64,000 bases of DNA from Neoceratodus forsteri (GCA_016271365.2 JADMNL010000023.1:607318001-607382000), one strand, 5' to 3'. Positions 14,131-23,950 are shown, counted from the stretch's first letter. Numbers and translations: made by a program. The notes: generated by a model not told the origin, from the letters alone.

Positions 14131-14400
14131 GCAGCTCACTGCTGTCACTGCAGCCTGCAGCATGAGTTCTAGCTGCATCTGCAGAAGTCAAAAAGTACCA
14201 CTGTTCTCATATGGAGAAAGCAGGTGAATGGCTTCTATCACTAAGCTAGGCACACAGAATCTAGCTTAGTGGGTCCCGTTAGCTAAGCTCAGGTGTTTGT
14301 TTTTTAAAGACATTCTTTTCATGTACTTAAAATATTTGTAAGTTTAAATAGTAAAAAAATGGTGGCACACAAAAATGATTTTTCTCACAAAAATGGACTG
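14130..14400. other. Unassigned sequence with a perfect 11-bp hairpin
   Basis: No gene recognised. CACTAAGCTAG (14239..14249) pairs exactly with CTAGCTTAGTG (14261..14271) across an 11-nt loop; related AGCTAAGCT/AGCTTAG words occur just downstream and again at 28722-28745. Confidence 0.55.
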
Positions 14401-14690
14401 GCCCCATACTAAAAAGGATTCTTTCTACCTAGTATATTTCAGATTAAATTCCAGATCTTCTGGGTAGTAGGGGCCAACAAAAACAGCCCCAAAAACTATT
14501 TTGACACATTTTGCACTGTCTGGATCATGGAATACACACACCTAAGCATTACAAAACTTGGAAAATCGAGAGTCCTTGGGTTTCTGATGACGCATGCAAA
14601 GTTTTGTGCAAATCCTTAAATGGCTACAAAGTTGTTTAAGTGCATAAACTGGGGTTTAACAGTAAACAGTCTACCATATACAGTATAAAT
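14400..14690 (+). repeat. Family A end fragment
   Basis: The words follow the same order as the right end of the family A element at 11090-11253: AAAACTTGG, a GATCT-region equivalent, TTTTGTGCAAATCC, GGCTACAAAGTTGTTTAAGT, GGTTTAACAG and TCTACCATATACAGTAT. It is followed directly by the left arm of family B, as at 11275. Confidence 0.5.
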
Positions 14691-14693
14691 TAA

Positions 14694-15125
14694 TTGGAAC
14701 AAAATTGCATTAATGCACCATTTATGGTTCAACTTACCACAGAAATAGGGAAATGTGGTGTTAGGGTTTCCAGCCTAACTACCGCCCTAGGCAGCAATAG
14801 GTTAAGACCACACATGCAACCACACACAGCCATCATCAGAGAGAGAAACAACACAGAACATACTGTACAGCTATTTCTACACATGCTACCCACTTAGACC
14901 CATGAAAGGTAACTGTTTTAACCTAAGTTTAGCTTTCAAAGATAACATTTTAATTTTTGGGGAAAGTGCACCCTTAAACAAAACTGCTACCCCTTGAAAA
15001 ATTTCTAGATCTGCTGCTGAAAGTACAGTATAATATCCATATTGCAATAATACTTTTGTCTTCAAAGCGCAGACCCTGGGAGCCTTCTATTTGAATGCAC
15101 AGGTACTCATGCACACTATATGACA

Positions 15126-15180
<55 letters not shown>

Positions 15181-15990
15181 GTGTGGCTGAATGAGAAGAG
15201 GCCCTGTGCTTATTCAGCCACAGATACAAATCCATGGGAGTAGAACATTAGTGCTACTGCATTTGTCATCTGGAAACAATTGTATGTTCTTTGTCTTACC
15301 TGTTGATGGTTGTTTGTGGTAGCTTGTGTGAGCTTGTCCTTTGCTGCTTTGGGGCAGGGTGGGGAGTTAGGGTTGGAACCCTAACGCCACATTTCCTTCT
15401 GTTGTGGTCTTCATTGAATCTAACTGGTGCATTAAAGCAGTCTTCTGCAGATAATTTTCTTTCTTTATAATATAGTGGAATTGATCCTCATTCATGCAGG
15501 TCCTTCAGTGCCTGCATGAACAGATGCAGAGGCGTGAAGTCCAGAGGGAAGATTCTGGGCCCTGCACTCTTTATGGAAATGGATGTGAAGAATTCAATGG
15601 GCTGTCTGATGGGTTGTGGAAGCAAAGGCTGTCTGGTCCCATACTTCATTGTGGCCACTCATACATGATGAGCAGGGCAAGAGTCAATCTGACAGCTAAA
15701 GTGCAGGGCCCTCAGGTGTCCATAGCTACAGCACTGCAGGGCCCTATGCAAGGAGAAGAGTTATCTTCATTATATGGTACTGAGGCCTGTGAGGGCAACA
15801 CTCACCTTCCTTCCTTTCCTAGGCTGGTGGGTTGTGTTGCATAACAGCACTGTTCTCCCAGCATTCCTCTATTAAGCTGGCTCACTGAGTTCACCCACAA
15901 ACTCAGCTCACTGCCACAGGATCACAAAGTACTACCCACAGGGTAAAGGCTGGCACTACACACAGTGTTTCTTATTAAGTACAGGAAAAA
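14694..15990. mobile_element. Dispersed repeat 'family B', copy 2
   Basis: The left arm at 14694-14800 contains ATTAATGCACC, GGGAAATGTGGTGTTAGGG and TTCCAGCCTAAC. The right arm at 15345-15480 contains GTTAGGGTTGGAACCCTAAC, ACATTTCCTTCTG and GGTGCATTAAAG. The block 15480-15990 is colinear with 12130-12680 of copy 1 (CCTCATTCATGCAGG, CTTCATTATATGGTAC, TTGCATAACAGCAC, GGCACTACACACAGTGT). The interior between the arms is longer than in the compact copy at 16600-17015 and holds a CA microsatellite. No transposase or ORF seen. Confidence 0.75.
15123..15177. repeat. (CA)n microsatellite
   Basis: About 27 uninterrupted CA dinucleotides inside family B copy 2. Confidence 0.98.
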
Positions 15991-16019
15991 CACAGCACTT
16001 CATTAAAAATCAATGTTCT

Positions 16020-16205
16020 GTATCTCAGACATTGCACAAGATGCCATCATCAAACTTTCCATACTTTGAGACCACGAGCCATAATACATACGCTAAATTT
16101 TGTGACTTTTTAAAGAACGCTGCCACAGTTATTAAAGTTAAAATATTGGAGTTTAATATAAGCACCATACTCAACCCTAACCATACTGGTGCTACTGCAT
16201 CAGTG
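16020..16205 (+). repeat. Family A end fragment
   Basis: Contains ACGCTAAATTTTGTGAC, CACAGTTATTAAAGTTAAAA, GGAGTTTAATATAAGC and CTCAACCCTAACCATACTGG in the order seen at the right end of other family A copies. It runs into a TG/TA microsatellite, as family A ends do elsewhere. Confidence 0.5.
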
Positions 16206-16290
16206 TGTGCGTGTGTGTGCATGTGTGTGTGTATGTGTGTATGTATGTATGTGTATATATATAAAAAAAATATATATATATATATATAGA
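16200..16290. repeat. Compound (TG)n(TA)n microsatellite
   Basis: GTGTGTGC, TGTGTATG and GTATGTAT tracts pass into TATATATAAAAAAAATATATA. It adjoins the left end of the foldback element at 16291; a second TG/TA tract adjoins its right end. Confidence 0.95.
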
Positions 16291-16546
16291 TAGGCATCCC
16301 CAGGATGAAATCAATTCTGCAACACTCTGCAGAATGCCAACCTACTGAATAAAGCAATGTAATTTCAATGGCAATTAGTCCTTTTGTCATTCAGAAAAAA
16401 TGTGACACTACCAGGATGAAGTGAATGCCACAGTTTCCGCATGAAAAGGGACTAACTGCCATTGAAAATTACATTGCTTAATTCAGTAGATTTGTTGCAG
16501 CATACTGCATACTGCTTTAAAAGTGAGTTTCATCCTTGAGGATGCC
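16291..16546. mobile_element. Foldback/MITE-like element with about 95-bp arms
   Basis: The left arm (16291-16385) reads GGCATCCCCAGGATGAAA, then TCTGCAGAATG, then TACTGAATAAAGCAATGTAA and CAATGGCAATTAGTCC. The right arm (16440-16546) is its reverse complement with small differences: GGACTAACTGCCATTG, ATTACATTGCTTAATTCAGT, then TTTCATCCTTGAGGATGCC. It is flanked on both sides by TG/TA tracts, as if it had inserted into a microsatellite. No coding. Confidence 0.78.
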
Positions 16547-16548
16547 AC

Positions 16549-16589
<41 letters not shown>

Positions 16590-16597
16590 GTATATAT
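16547..16597. repeat. (TG)n(TA)n microsatellite
   Basis: About ten TG units followed by about ten TA units. It is the right flank of the foldback element at 16291..16546. Confidence 0.97.
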
Positions 16598-16599
16598 TC

Positions 16600-17200
16600 A
16601 TTGAAAATTAGTAAATGCAACAGTTAGGGTTGAAGCAACAAAAGTAAGGAAAAAGAAGGTTTATAGTTTTGAACTAACACCTTCCTCCCAACACCCAACC
16701 GACCACCCCATCCCCACCACCCACAGACCAACTGGTGTCGAGGTGTGTCTTGTCACTGGGCTCACTCTCACCCCATTCCATTTCCATTCCAATTGTAAGG
16801 AAGCTGAGATGGAACAGTATAGGAGAATGGTATGAGAGTTAGGCCCAAAACCCCAAGGCACACCCGACACCTGTTGGTCTGTGGAGAGTGAGGACTAGGT
16901 GGGTGATCAGGTTGGGTGTTGAGAGGAGAGGTGTTAGGTTGGAAACCCATTATGCCTAATTTTTCCTTTTGTTGTTTCAACCCTAACTGTTGTATTAATG
17001 AAGTTTTTTGCCATGAATGTCCTTACTTTTGAGACAGTGTAACCTAATTTTCTTGTGGGAGCACAGGGCTCAAAGGGCCCTGCACTTTATGTAACCATAA
17101 CTGTAGAGACCTTCGAAGTAACCTTCACCTCTCTGTGGGAATGCAGGGCCCTGATCAGTACACTCACATCTACCCATAGGACTATGGACATTGCAAGTAA
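16600..17200. mobile_element. Dispersed repeat 'family B', compact long-hairpin copy
   Basis: The left arm 16605-16785 is inverted relative to the right arm 16830-17010. CAACAGTTAGGGTTGAAGCA (16620) opposes TGTTTCAACCCTAACTGTTG (16974); TTAGTTCAAAAC-type and CTAACACC blocks oppose GGTGTTAGG; an inner GTGTCGAGGTGTG/CACACCCGACAC pair flanks a short centre with AAGCTGAGATGGAACAGTAT. Almost the same centre (AAGCTGAGATGTG) is found in copy 1 near 11887. After the right arm, GGGCCCTGCA words and CTTTTGAGACAGTG mark the start of the family B 3' block. Confidence 0.78.
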
Positions 17201-17770
17201 CCCTCACTCTTTGGCTGCAAAATAGAGTAGCTTACACCAGCCTGGTGGCACTGAAGGTTGAGGCACTGGATGCCGCACCTCATGCCATGTCAGCAGCCCC
17301 AGTTTGGGAATGAGCCTGTCACCGGGGTCAGCAGGGAAGAGAGAGAATTGAACATCTGGAGAACTGCTCTCCTTTCTCAGGAGGAAGGATAGCTGTCCCA
17401 CCCATTGATTGCCCTCTTGTGATGGCTGGGGGAGATACGGTCAGGAAGCTTGAGCCAACGATGAGTCAGTAGAGGGGGAGAAACCAGGTATATGGAGCTG
17501 GTAGGCTTCATGACGGCCACACCAGCACCCATCCTGACACCCAGAATTTGGATTTGAGTTCCAGGGTGGGGAAAAGTTGGCACGTCTTGCCCTGGCTCTC
17601 TTATGGGAGAACAATCCATGGAGGATTCACGGGATAGTTGGGGTGGGAAGGTGGGTCTCAAGACTGTGTCCTTCAAAGGAGGGACTGGAGCAACTTGCCA
17701 GGATCCCTGAGGATAGAAAGCATATAGAAAAATAGAGTACACCTCACTGTGTTTAGCAAAATCCATATCT
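17200..17770 (-). other. Unassigned; 129-codon minus-strand open frame without recognised domain
   Basis: The minus strand is open from 17766 to 17377 (129 codons) with proline- and serine-rich text, and a second frame covers 17401..17204. Base composition is less AT-rich than the surroundings, which could indicate a fragment of a former element ORF. I recognise no motif, start context or splice sites, so I do not call a gene. Confidence 0.3.
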
Positions 17771-18231
17771 CAAACTGTTTTTGAGATATAGGCATCAAAA
17801 GGTACTGAATACATCAGAGTTATCTTATGGAAAGTTTCTAAACCTTGAGAATGCTATAAGTATGGAACTGATGTAAATTTTTTCACCAAACCAACTGAAC
17901 GCACATCCATTGGGCAACCCTTTGTACCCTGAAAATTTAAAATTGAAAGTCCTACCCTTTCTTTGCAGTGACGTGGAAAGAAACAGTAACCTTTAAAATC
18001 CCTTTTCGCGAGCTGTCAAAATCCTTTTAGTGAGTCGAATCCTTTGAGAGCTGTCAAAATCCATTTTTACTAGGTAGGGCCATCTGGTCATCCCCTCATG
18101 AAAAGGAGTTCTTTTGAAAGAGATTTTACAGCTCACAAAATGGATTTTAACAGCTCGAAAAGGGGTTTAATAGGGCCAACCAGATGGTCTCTGCCGTAAT
18201 CCTTTTCATAAGCTGTCAAAATCCCTTTCAT
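17770..18231. repeat. Family A-related copy, left part, with AGCTGTCAAAATCC palindromic array
   Basis: TTTTTTCACCAAACCAA...TTTGTACCCTGAAAATTT near 17880-17940 resembles 20105-20165. From 17995 the word AGCTGTCAAAATCC (18011..18024 and again near 18050 and 18210) alternates with its inverse GGATTTTAACAGCTC (near 18140), joined to CCTTTT/AAAAGG tracts. GCCATCTGGTCATCC at about 18068 is inverted near 18178 and repeated directly at about 19667. The array is cut at 18231 by an antisense CR1 and resumes at 19641. Confidence 0.5.
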
Positions 18232-19640
18232 ATGAACATATGAACATATGAAATTTGCCAGCAGATAAAGGCCTAGAGGTCTATCAAGTCTGCTCGAATG
18301 TGCAGCTAGCACCCTTATTCTGTAGCTGCCCTCCCTTCCACCCTTCCCTTCATTAACCCTCCCCTTGTCCTGTCCCATCCTCGCTTGAAGCAGTCCACTG
18401 TTCTACTGCATACCACTTCAGGAGGTAACGATTCCACCCAGCCACCATCCTCTCTGTAAAAAGTGTCTCCTCATCTCCCTCCTGAACCTTCCTCGCTCCA
18501 GTCTCATATCATGGCCCCTGGTGTCCCTCCTCCCTTACTTTGAACAGCCCCTCTGTACTTGTCTTCTTTATTCCTTTCATGTATTTAAAGGTTTCAGTCA
18601 TGTCACCCCTGTCTCTCCTCTCCTCCAGTGAGTGCATGTTCAACTCCTTCAACCTCCTCTCGTATGATAAGTCCCCAGCCCTTGATCATCTTTGTCTCTC
18701 TGCGCTGCACCCTCCAGTAACTTAATGTCCCTCTTCAGATACGGACACCAGTACTGCACACAGTACTCCAGGTGTGGTCTAACTAATGACCTATACAATG
18801 GCAGAATCACCTCCCCTCCTCGAGGATATACCCCTGCAATACAACCCAGCATTTTGTTGGCCTTTGCAGCTGCCTTCCTACATTGTGCCGAGTTGTTCAT
18901 TGACCCTGTAATGAGCACACCCAGATCCTTATCCTTATCCTCCTCTGTCTGGGCTAGCTGCACTCCCCCTAGCTGGTAACTCCTCCTTGGGTTCTTCTTC
19001 ACAAAATGCAGCACCTTGCACTTTTGGCATTAAAGCCCAGTTGCCAGGTGTCTGACCAGGTTTCAAGCTTTGCCAGATCATCCTGCAACCCCTGCCATCC
19101 CCTCGGTCATCCACCCACACCTACCTTGGTATCATCAGCAAACAGACTGATCTTGCTCTTGATGTCCCATGATATGTCTACAATGAATATCCCAAACATC
19201 ACTGGTCCCAACACCGAGCCCTGTGGAACACCACTCATTACTGCCCTTGGGTGTGAGGCGCCCCACCCACCACCACCCTCTGTTGCTTTCCCTGCAGCCA
19301 GTTTCCTACTCATCTCACCAGCTTTGCACCCACCCCTGTGCCTACTAACTTTCTTCCCAGCCTTCCATGTGGCACTGAGTCAAATGCCTTACTGAAGTCC
19401 AGATACAGGACATCCACTGCATGGCTCCTGTCCAGTTGCCTAGTTACCCATTCATAGAACTCGACCAGGTTGGTTTGGCAGGATCTGCCACATATGAAGC
19501 CATGCTGTCTGCTGTCCTGTAGTCCTTTGGCCTCTAGGAGGGTCACCAGCCTCTCCTTCAGGTTGTCTCCATTAGCTTACCCACGATGGATGTGAGGCTC
19601 ACTGGTCTGTAGTTTCCGGTTCATCCTTGGGGCCACTCTT
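18232..19640 (-). mobile_element. 5'-truncated CR1 LINE (antisense)
   Basis: Read on the minus strand, the element starts inside the RT (GNYRPVSLTSI near 19600) and runs to a 3' end of repeated TATGTTCA words at 18232-18250. This short-repeat tail, not poly-A, is typical of CR1. RT pieces in order are [52 protein letters not shown], then RPHLEYCVQYWCP. Truncation at the 5' end is normal for target-primed insertion. It sits inside the AGCTGTCAAAATCC repeat, which continues on either side. Same strand as TENM1. Confidence 0.88.
18640..19610 (-). pseudogene. CR1 ORF2 reverse transcriptase (catalytic FADD retained, frames broken)
   Basis: Reverse transcriptase that would copy the LINE RNA at a nicked target. 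Fragments lie in three frames: 19546..19310 (fingers; [14 protein letters not shown]), 19313..19107 (palm; [11 protein letters not shown] and the catalytic FADD at 19131..19142), and 19014..18649 (thumb and connector; DLGVLITGSM, ANKMLGCI, RPHLEYCVQYW). The upstream endonuclease is missing through truncation. Frameshifts, not loss of catalytic residues, inactivate it, so this copy is younger than most RTs here. Confidence 0.85.
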
Positions 19641-20438
19641 GTGAGATCCCTTTTTATGAGGTAGAGCCATCTGGTCATCCTCCTCATGAAAAGGATTTTA
19701 ACAACTCACAAAGAGTTTCTCACAAAAGGATTTTGATACCTTTTGCAAAAGGGATTATAAAAAGTAATCCCTTTTCAAGAGCTGTCATGATCAGAAGCTA
19801 GCATGTTTTTGACTAAGCTAAACTAAACTAAAGGCACAGAAGTGTGCAGGACATCCCAATGAACAAACTCGTACTTGGATGTCTACAAAAGACATCCCTG
19901 GGCAAGTTATAATGTTTTGTTTGGGCACAAGCTGAAAACAAAATGGCAGATCATGAGAAGGAATTTTTCTCACAAAAGGGATTTAATAGATCCTTTTCAT
20001 GAGCCCTAAATCCACGTTTCATCGTGTAGCTATCCAAAAACTGAACTGCGCATGTTCAGAACCTGAAATTTCAAAACTAAATAACTTTGGAAGTGATTAA
20101 TATTTTCTCCATTAAGCCAATGCTGGCTTGTTGTTTGGGGCAAGTTCTTTGAACCCTGAAAATTGCAGGCTAAAATTCCAAATAGTGTGCCACAGCATGA
20201 TAATAAAAACAGCCGAAATGGGCCAAAAAGTGACTTTTACACTTATTTCACTATGCACTGCAAAATCTGCTTATCCAACAAAACAAAACTTGGTACTTCA
20301 AGAGATCTACCCTGCAGGATAGCACATACCAAATTTCGTGCAAATCTGTTGAATGGTTGCAAAGTTATTAAAGTACAAAATTTGAGGTTTAATATGAAAC
20401 TGCCTACTCAACCCTAACTATAGTGGCACTCTACATAC

Positions 20439-20445
<7 letters not shown>
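19641..20445. repeat. Family A-related copy, right part
   Basis: Continues the AGCTGTCAAAATCC/GGATTTTAACAACTC array (19641-20010) after the CR1 insertion. From 20040 it follows the family A right end: GCGCATGTTCAGAACCTGAA, TTTGGAAGTGATTAATATTT, AACTTGGTACTTCAAGAG, TTGCAAAGTTATTAAAGTAC, then CAACCCTAACTATAGTGGCA and a TA run. The reverse complement of 9357-9770 shows the same blocks in the same order. Two overlapping open frames (64 and 84 codons) are not convincing genes. Confidence 0.65.
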
Positions 20446-20469
<24 letters not shown>

Positions 20470-20470
20470 C
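20446..20470. repeat. (TA)n tract
   Basis: About 24 bp of TA dinucleotides immediately after a family A right end, the same arrangement as at 11255. Confidence 0.95.
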
Positions 20471-20930
20471 TAACATCAATGAGGGAATGTAACTTTGAAT
20501 TTTAGTACATCTTGACTAAATACAATATGGAATGGAATGTTTACTGGATAATCAAACTTGCTCTATTTTCAGTATGCTAGGCACCTGCACAATCGTTATT
20601 AGTGGAGCTAAATCAGTTCTTTATACTTTAGTGGTAAGGTACTTTAATATATGAACATCCAGGCAATTTTGAGCTATAAACATATTTATGGATTCAAACT
20701 ACTTTAGCTTTCTGACTTCATACTAAGCTTTGATGTCCTTGTAGTATAATGTTTTATTATGAGTGTGTTTCCTGCTGTGATAGAAACTGAAAGATGTCTC
20801 ATTGCCAGTGATGACTCTCCTACAGTCATACTAGATAGCTAGCAAATAAAAAATAAAACTGCAAATGACATATATAGGCTATTCACCTAATCCCTGAATA
20901 TTTTTGCCACCAACTAGCATTTAGCTGGTG
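20471..20930. other. Unassigned AT-rich sequence
   Basis: No recognisable gene or repeat. Confidence 0.4.
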
Positions 20931-20934
20931 TAAG

Positions 20935-21960
20935 TGTACTTATGCCCTCTGGGGGTTGTGCAGATCTGCCACCAGGCTGGCTTTCAAAACATGCCTCCCA
21001 CCCTTACCCTGATCCACACATTGATAGCCGGTATACCCCACAAGGCTCATCATGCCCCCAATGTCCCATCCCCACAGACACTACTGCCCAGCAGGACATG
21101 CAGACCCCCATTCCTCATCCCCAATATACATTGCCCCAACAGAGGCTAGCACCCCCCACACACACACATGACTGTTCCCCGCATTAGCAGTGATAGTCCC
21201 CCATGGCTTGTGCCTCCACACCAATCCCAATTGGTGCAATAGCACATACAGTATATTACAAGACCCCAATCTCCCTGGTAGTCTAGTGGCCCCCACCAGG
21301 ATGTGCCAGTCCACTATGCACCCACTGACCCATCCCCAGCTGGCAACTGGCACAGCCACCAATCACCACCAAGGTCAGCTGCAGACTACACTCTGTATGA
21401 CCACATACTACTGTAAATAGTATGCATTCAATGAATGACAGTTTGTTCATTGAGCACATACTATTTACAGTAGTATTCTCATACAGAGTACAGTCAGCAG
21501 CTGGCCATGGTAGTGAAAATGAGCTGTGCCAGTAGTCAACCTCTGATGGTTCTTAGGGGTGCAGGTGGCTCGGTGCTGCCGGGTGGGAGGGTGGGGGCCA
21601 CTAGACTACCAGGGATAATGGGGATGTAACGCATTATTAATGACACTTGGAGGACTTGGGTTTGGAGATCGAGACCTGGGGGCAGTAGCCCTGAAGGGCA
21701 TTTACATGCAGTATTGAGGAATCGAGGCTGGGGTCCCATAGCCCTGCAGGGCTTTCCAGGCTGGGAGGGCACTTGTGCCTTATTGCCACTCAGATGTGGC
21801 TTGCAACATGCCCCTCAGTTATGCCCTTGTTTGGTGTACCTGTGGACATGTTTCAAATTGCAGGGCGTAGTCATGGGGACCCTGCTCATTACAGAATCAG
21901 GCATAGGGTCCTTGGTACAACTGCACCCTTCACATGTCGTAACTTGTGACATGCGTGGGG
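20935..21960. mobile_element. Large foldback element with palindromic core
   Basis: The arms at about 21200-21430 and 21450-21680 are inverted copies. CCCTGGTAGTCTAGTGGCCC at about 21273 opposes GGGGCCACTAGACTACCAGG near 21594; ACTGGCACAGC opposes GCTGTGCCAGT; GGTCAGCTGC opposes GCAGCTGGCC; CACTCTGTATGA opposes TCATACAGAGT. The core TACTACTGTAAATAGTATG (21406..21424) is perfectly complementary to 21457..21475. The outer parts (20935-21200 and 21680-21960) share CCCTCTGGGG/GGACATG-type vocabulary but I could not align them, so the limits are approximate. No transposase. Confidence 0.75.
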
Positions 21961-22700
21961 ATGCTTCTAACATTGTGCCCTGTGTTTTTAATGTTTTCCC
22001 AAAGCCATCAGCTGCTCTTTAACTATCTTTTGGTTTAGGGGTTGAATTAGAGTACAAAAGACATAAATTGATTTTGTGGCAACTTTTTAATGCTAATTGG
22101 GATGTTACGTCACAAACAGAAGCTTATTTTAAAAAACAGGGTGGGGTTACAGACTCATGGGGGCAGGGCCTCAATGGCCTCTGCACCTACCATTTGGAAA
22201 TTGTCCCAAGACATTTAAGGAGCAAAGTATAGTTTTCTGATAGTCTACAAGGTTTTGAGACCTATATGCAAAATTTCAGAAAGGGTTGCATATTGACATA
22301 GATGTGATTTTGCATATTTCAGATTTTGCCTGTTTGGAAAACCCTTTACAGCGGCACTCAGGTTTTTGTAGCAGTTTCTATAATTTACAGTCCATTGAAT
22401 CAAAAAGAATATGCATCTATCATTGTTTTGATGCAACCTTTCTACTGTGTTCACAATTTTGCAAAACCGGTGCAAATGTTTGAATGTTGTTAGACCTTAG
22501 GTGGGATCTAGTAGCATCCAAACAGTTGCAGCTGTTTCATGTAGTTACACAAAATCATAACACACACATTTGAAAATCATGTCTTGTGCCTCTTCACTTG
22601 ATGATGAGATTTTATGTCTCAAGTTCTTAAAAACTTAAGATTATTGGAAATTTAAAGTATACAGCCGATTATTTTATTTTACTTTAACTGCTTTTATTAA
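21960..22700. other. Unassigned intron-like sequence
   Basis: No gene or repeat recognised; overlapping open frames of 65-76 codons at 22245-22483 are on opposite strands and look random. Confidence 0.4.
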
Positions 22701-22703
22701 AGG

Positions 22704-22836
22704 AAAAATGCACAACAAGTGTGTGTCATGCTGGGATAACATCACACCTTGAGTGGTTGGGCCACAGGCAGAGTGCATCCAACACCCAAGAAGTGACATT
22801 ATACCAGCATGACACACACCTTGAAGTGCATTATTC
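22704..22836. repeat. 133-nt near-palindrome (MITE-like hairpin)
   Basis: TGTGTGTCATGCTGG (22720..22734) is exactly complementary to CCAGCATGACACACA (22804..22818). Pairing continues outward (AATGCAC with GTGCATT) and inward (ATCACACCTTG with CAAGAAGTGAC; GGTTGG with CCAACA). A related core, GTTATGCCAGGATAACATCA, occurs at 31971-31990, so this is probably a dispersed small hairpin family. Confidence 0.8.
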
Positions 22837-22839
22837 CCA

Positions 22840-23040
22840 TTATACAATGGTGTATGCATTAAAGAGAAGGAAAAATGAAACTACATTTAAAAGTAAATTT
22901 TTTGGTGCTTTTTCTAATGTGTAGGTTTACTTTTTTAAATAGTGCCTATTTCTTCTTTTGGCCAGTAAGTGGAGCTCCTGTATTGTAAATGTAGTTTCCA
23001 CACCCCAGTCCCCCACAGATTACTTTCTGTGTTCTTGTTC
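22840..23040. other. Unassigned sequence between hairpin and SINE
   Basis: Short AT-rich stretch with nothing recognised. Confidence 0.4.
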
Positions 23041-23041
23041 T

Positions 23042-23165
23042 TAGGAGGCAGTATGGCGCAGTGAGTTGGGCTCTGGCTGCAGCCGCCTAGGTGCATACTG
23101 TGTGGTCTTGAGCAAGTCACTTAACTTCCTTGTGCTACCAGATCGCATCTGGAAACAGAAGAGGC
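23042..23165 (+). mobile_element. MIR-like tRNA-derived SINE fragment
   Basis: AGGCAGTATGGCGCAGTGAG followed by GGGCTCTGG resembles the tRNA-derived head of MIR/CORE-SINEs, including a box A-like TGGCGCAGTGAG. TGTGTGGTCTTGAGCAAGTC and ACTTAACTTCCTTGTGC then match the highly recognisable MIR core line. A good box B is not visible. The copy is old and truncated. Confidence 0.7.
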
Positions 23166-23730
23166 TAGAGAGGAAGGATCCAGATTCATTTCAGTGCAGT
23201 ACAATAACTGCTCATTTCTGTTTTGTTTTAAACCTAGATGTGTGTGCTTTTAGTGATACTATTATTTCTTTGCTGTCTTTTCTTAGAAATGTTTTGGGGC
23301 TTTTAAAATCTAGTTTGGTGGGCTTGTAGTGGTTCTGTTTTCCTTTGCTGTCTTTACTTGCTGCAGATTTTGTCTTGTCTTGTCTGTCTTGCCCTATAGT
23401 TTGGGGAGGGTGCTAATTATCTGACCTCTGACCTCAGCTACGTGATAACTGGAGGTGGGGCTAAGTCAGATTTGAGGTAACAAGTTGATTTTGGTTTCTC
23501 AGAAGAGGCCAGAAGGGGAAGGATCCAGATTCATTTCAGTGCAGTGCAGTAACTGCTTAGTGCTGTTTTTGTTTTAAACCCTAGATTTGTGGGCTTTTAG
23601 TGGTACTGTTATTTCTTTGCTGTCTTTACTTAGAATTGTTTTGGGGCTTTTGAAAATTTAAAACCTAGTTTGGTGTGCATGTAGTGGTGCTGTTTTCCTT
23701 TGCTGTCTTTACTTGCGCAAAATTTCACCC
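23155..23730. repeat. Direct duplication, two copies about 345 bp apart
   Basis: Copy 1 (23155-23370) and copy 2 (23500-23725) share AGAAGAGGC, GGATCCAGATTCATTTCAGT, GTAATAACTGCT-type text, TTTTGTTTTAAACC and TTTCTTTGCTGTCTTTACTT. Within each copy the last block recurs as TTTTCCTTTGCTGTCTTTAC, a half-unit subrepeat. The pair could be tandem 5' monomers or short LTRs of an unknown element, possibly the L2-like LINE that follows. Confidence 0.75.
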
Positions 23731-23739
23731 ACCCTCCCT

Positions 23740-23950
23740 CCCCTATGCCACCCACTCTTAATTATATGCCCTGTTAAATCTAATTGACAGGAGCCAAGCA
23801 CAGGGAATAGCAGTGGTTGAGAAGTAGGAGAGGCATAAGGGGAGGAAGCCTGCTCCTTGGCACAAGTGTTTTGACTCATTTTTGTTTTGTTTTGTTTTGT
23901 TTTCCTTCTTTAAAAAAAGTATCAGAGGATTGGTGGCAGGATTTTCAGGA
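23740..23950. other. Unassigned sequence upstream of the L2-like RT
   Basis: Contains (TTTTG)n at 23880-23902. Otherwise nothing recognised; it may be 5' truncated LINE sequence. Confidence 0.35.

Noticed and set aside
15123..16597. Z-DNA or regulatory role for CA/TG tracts
   Set aside because: Only dinucleotide repeats are visible; no regulatory context supports a function.
17377..17766. 129-codon minus-strand frame
   Set aside because: Possible old element ORF, but no motif, no conserved neighbour and no splice sites; left as unassigned.
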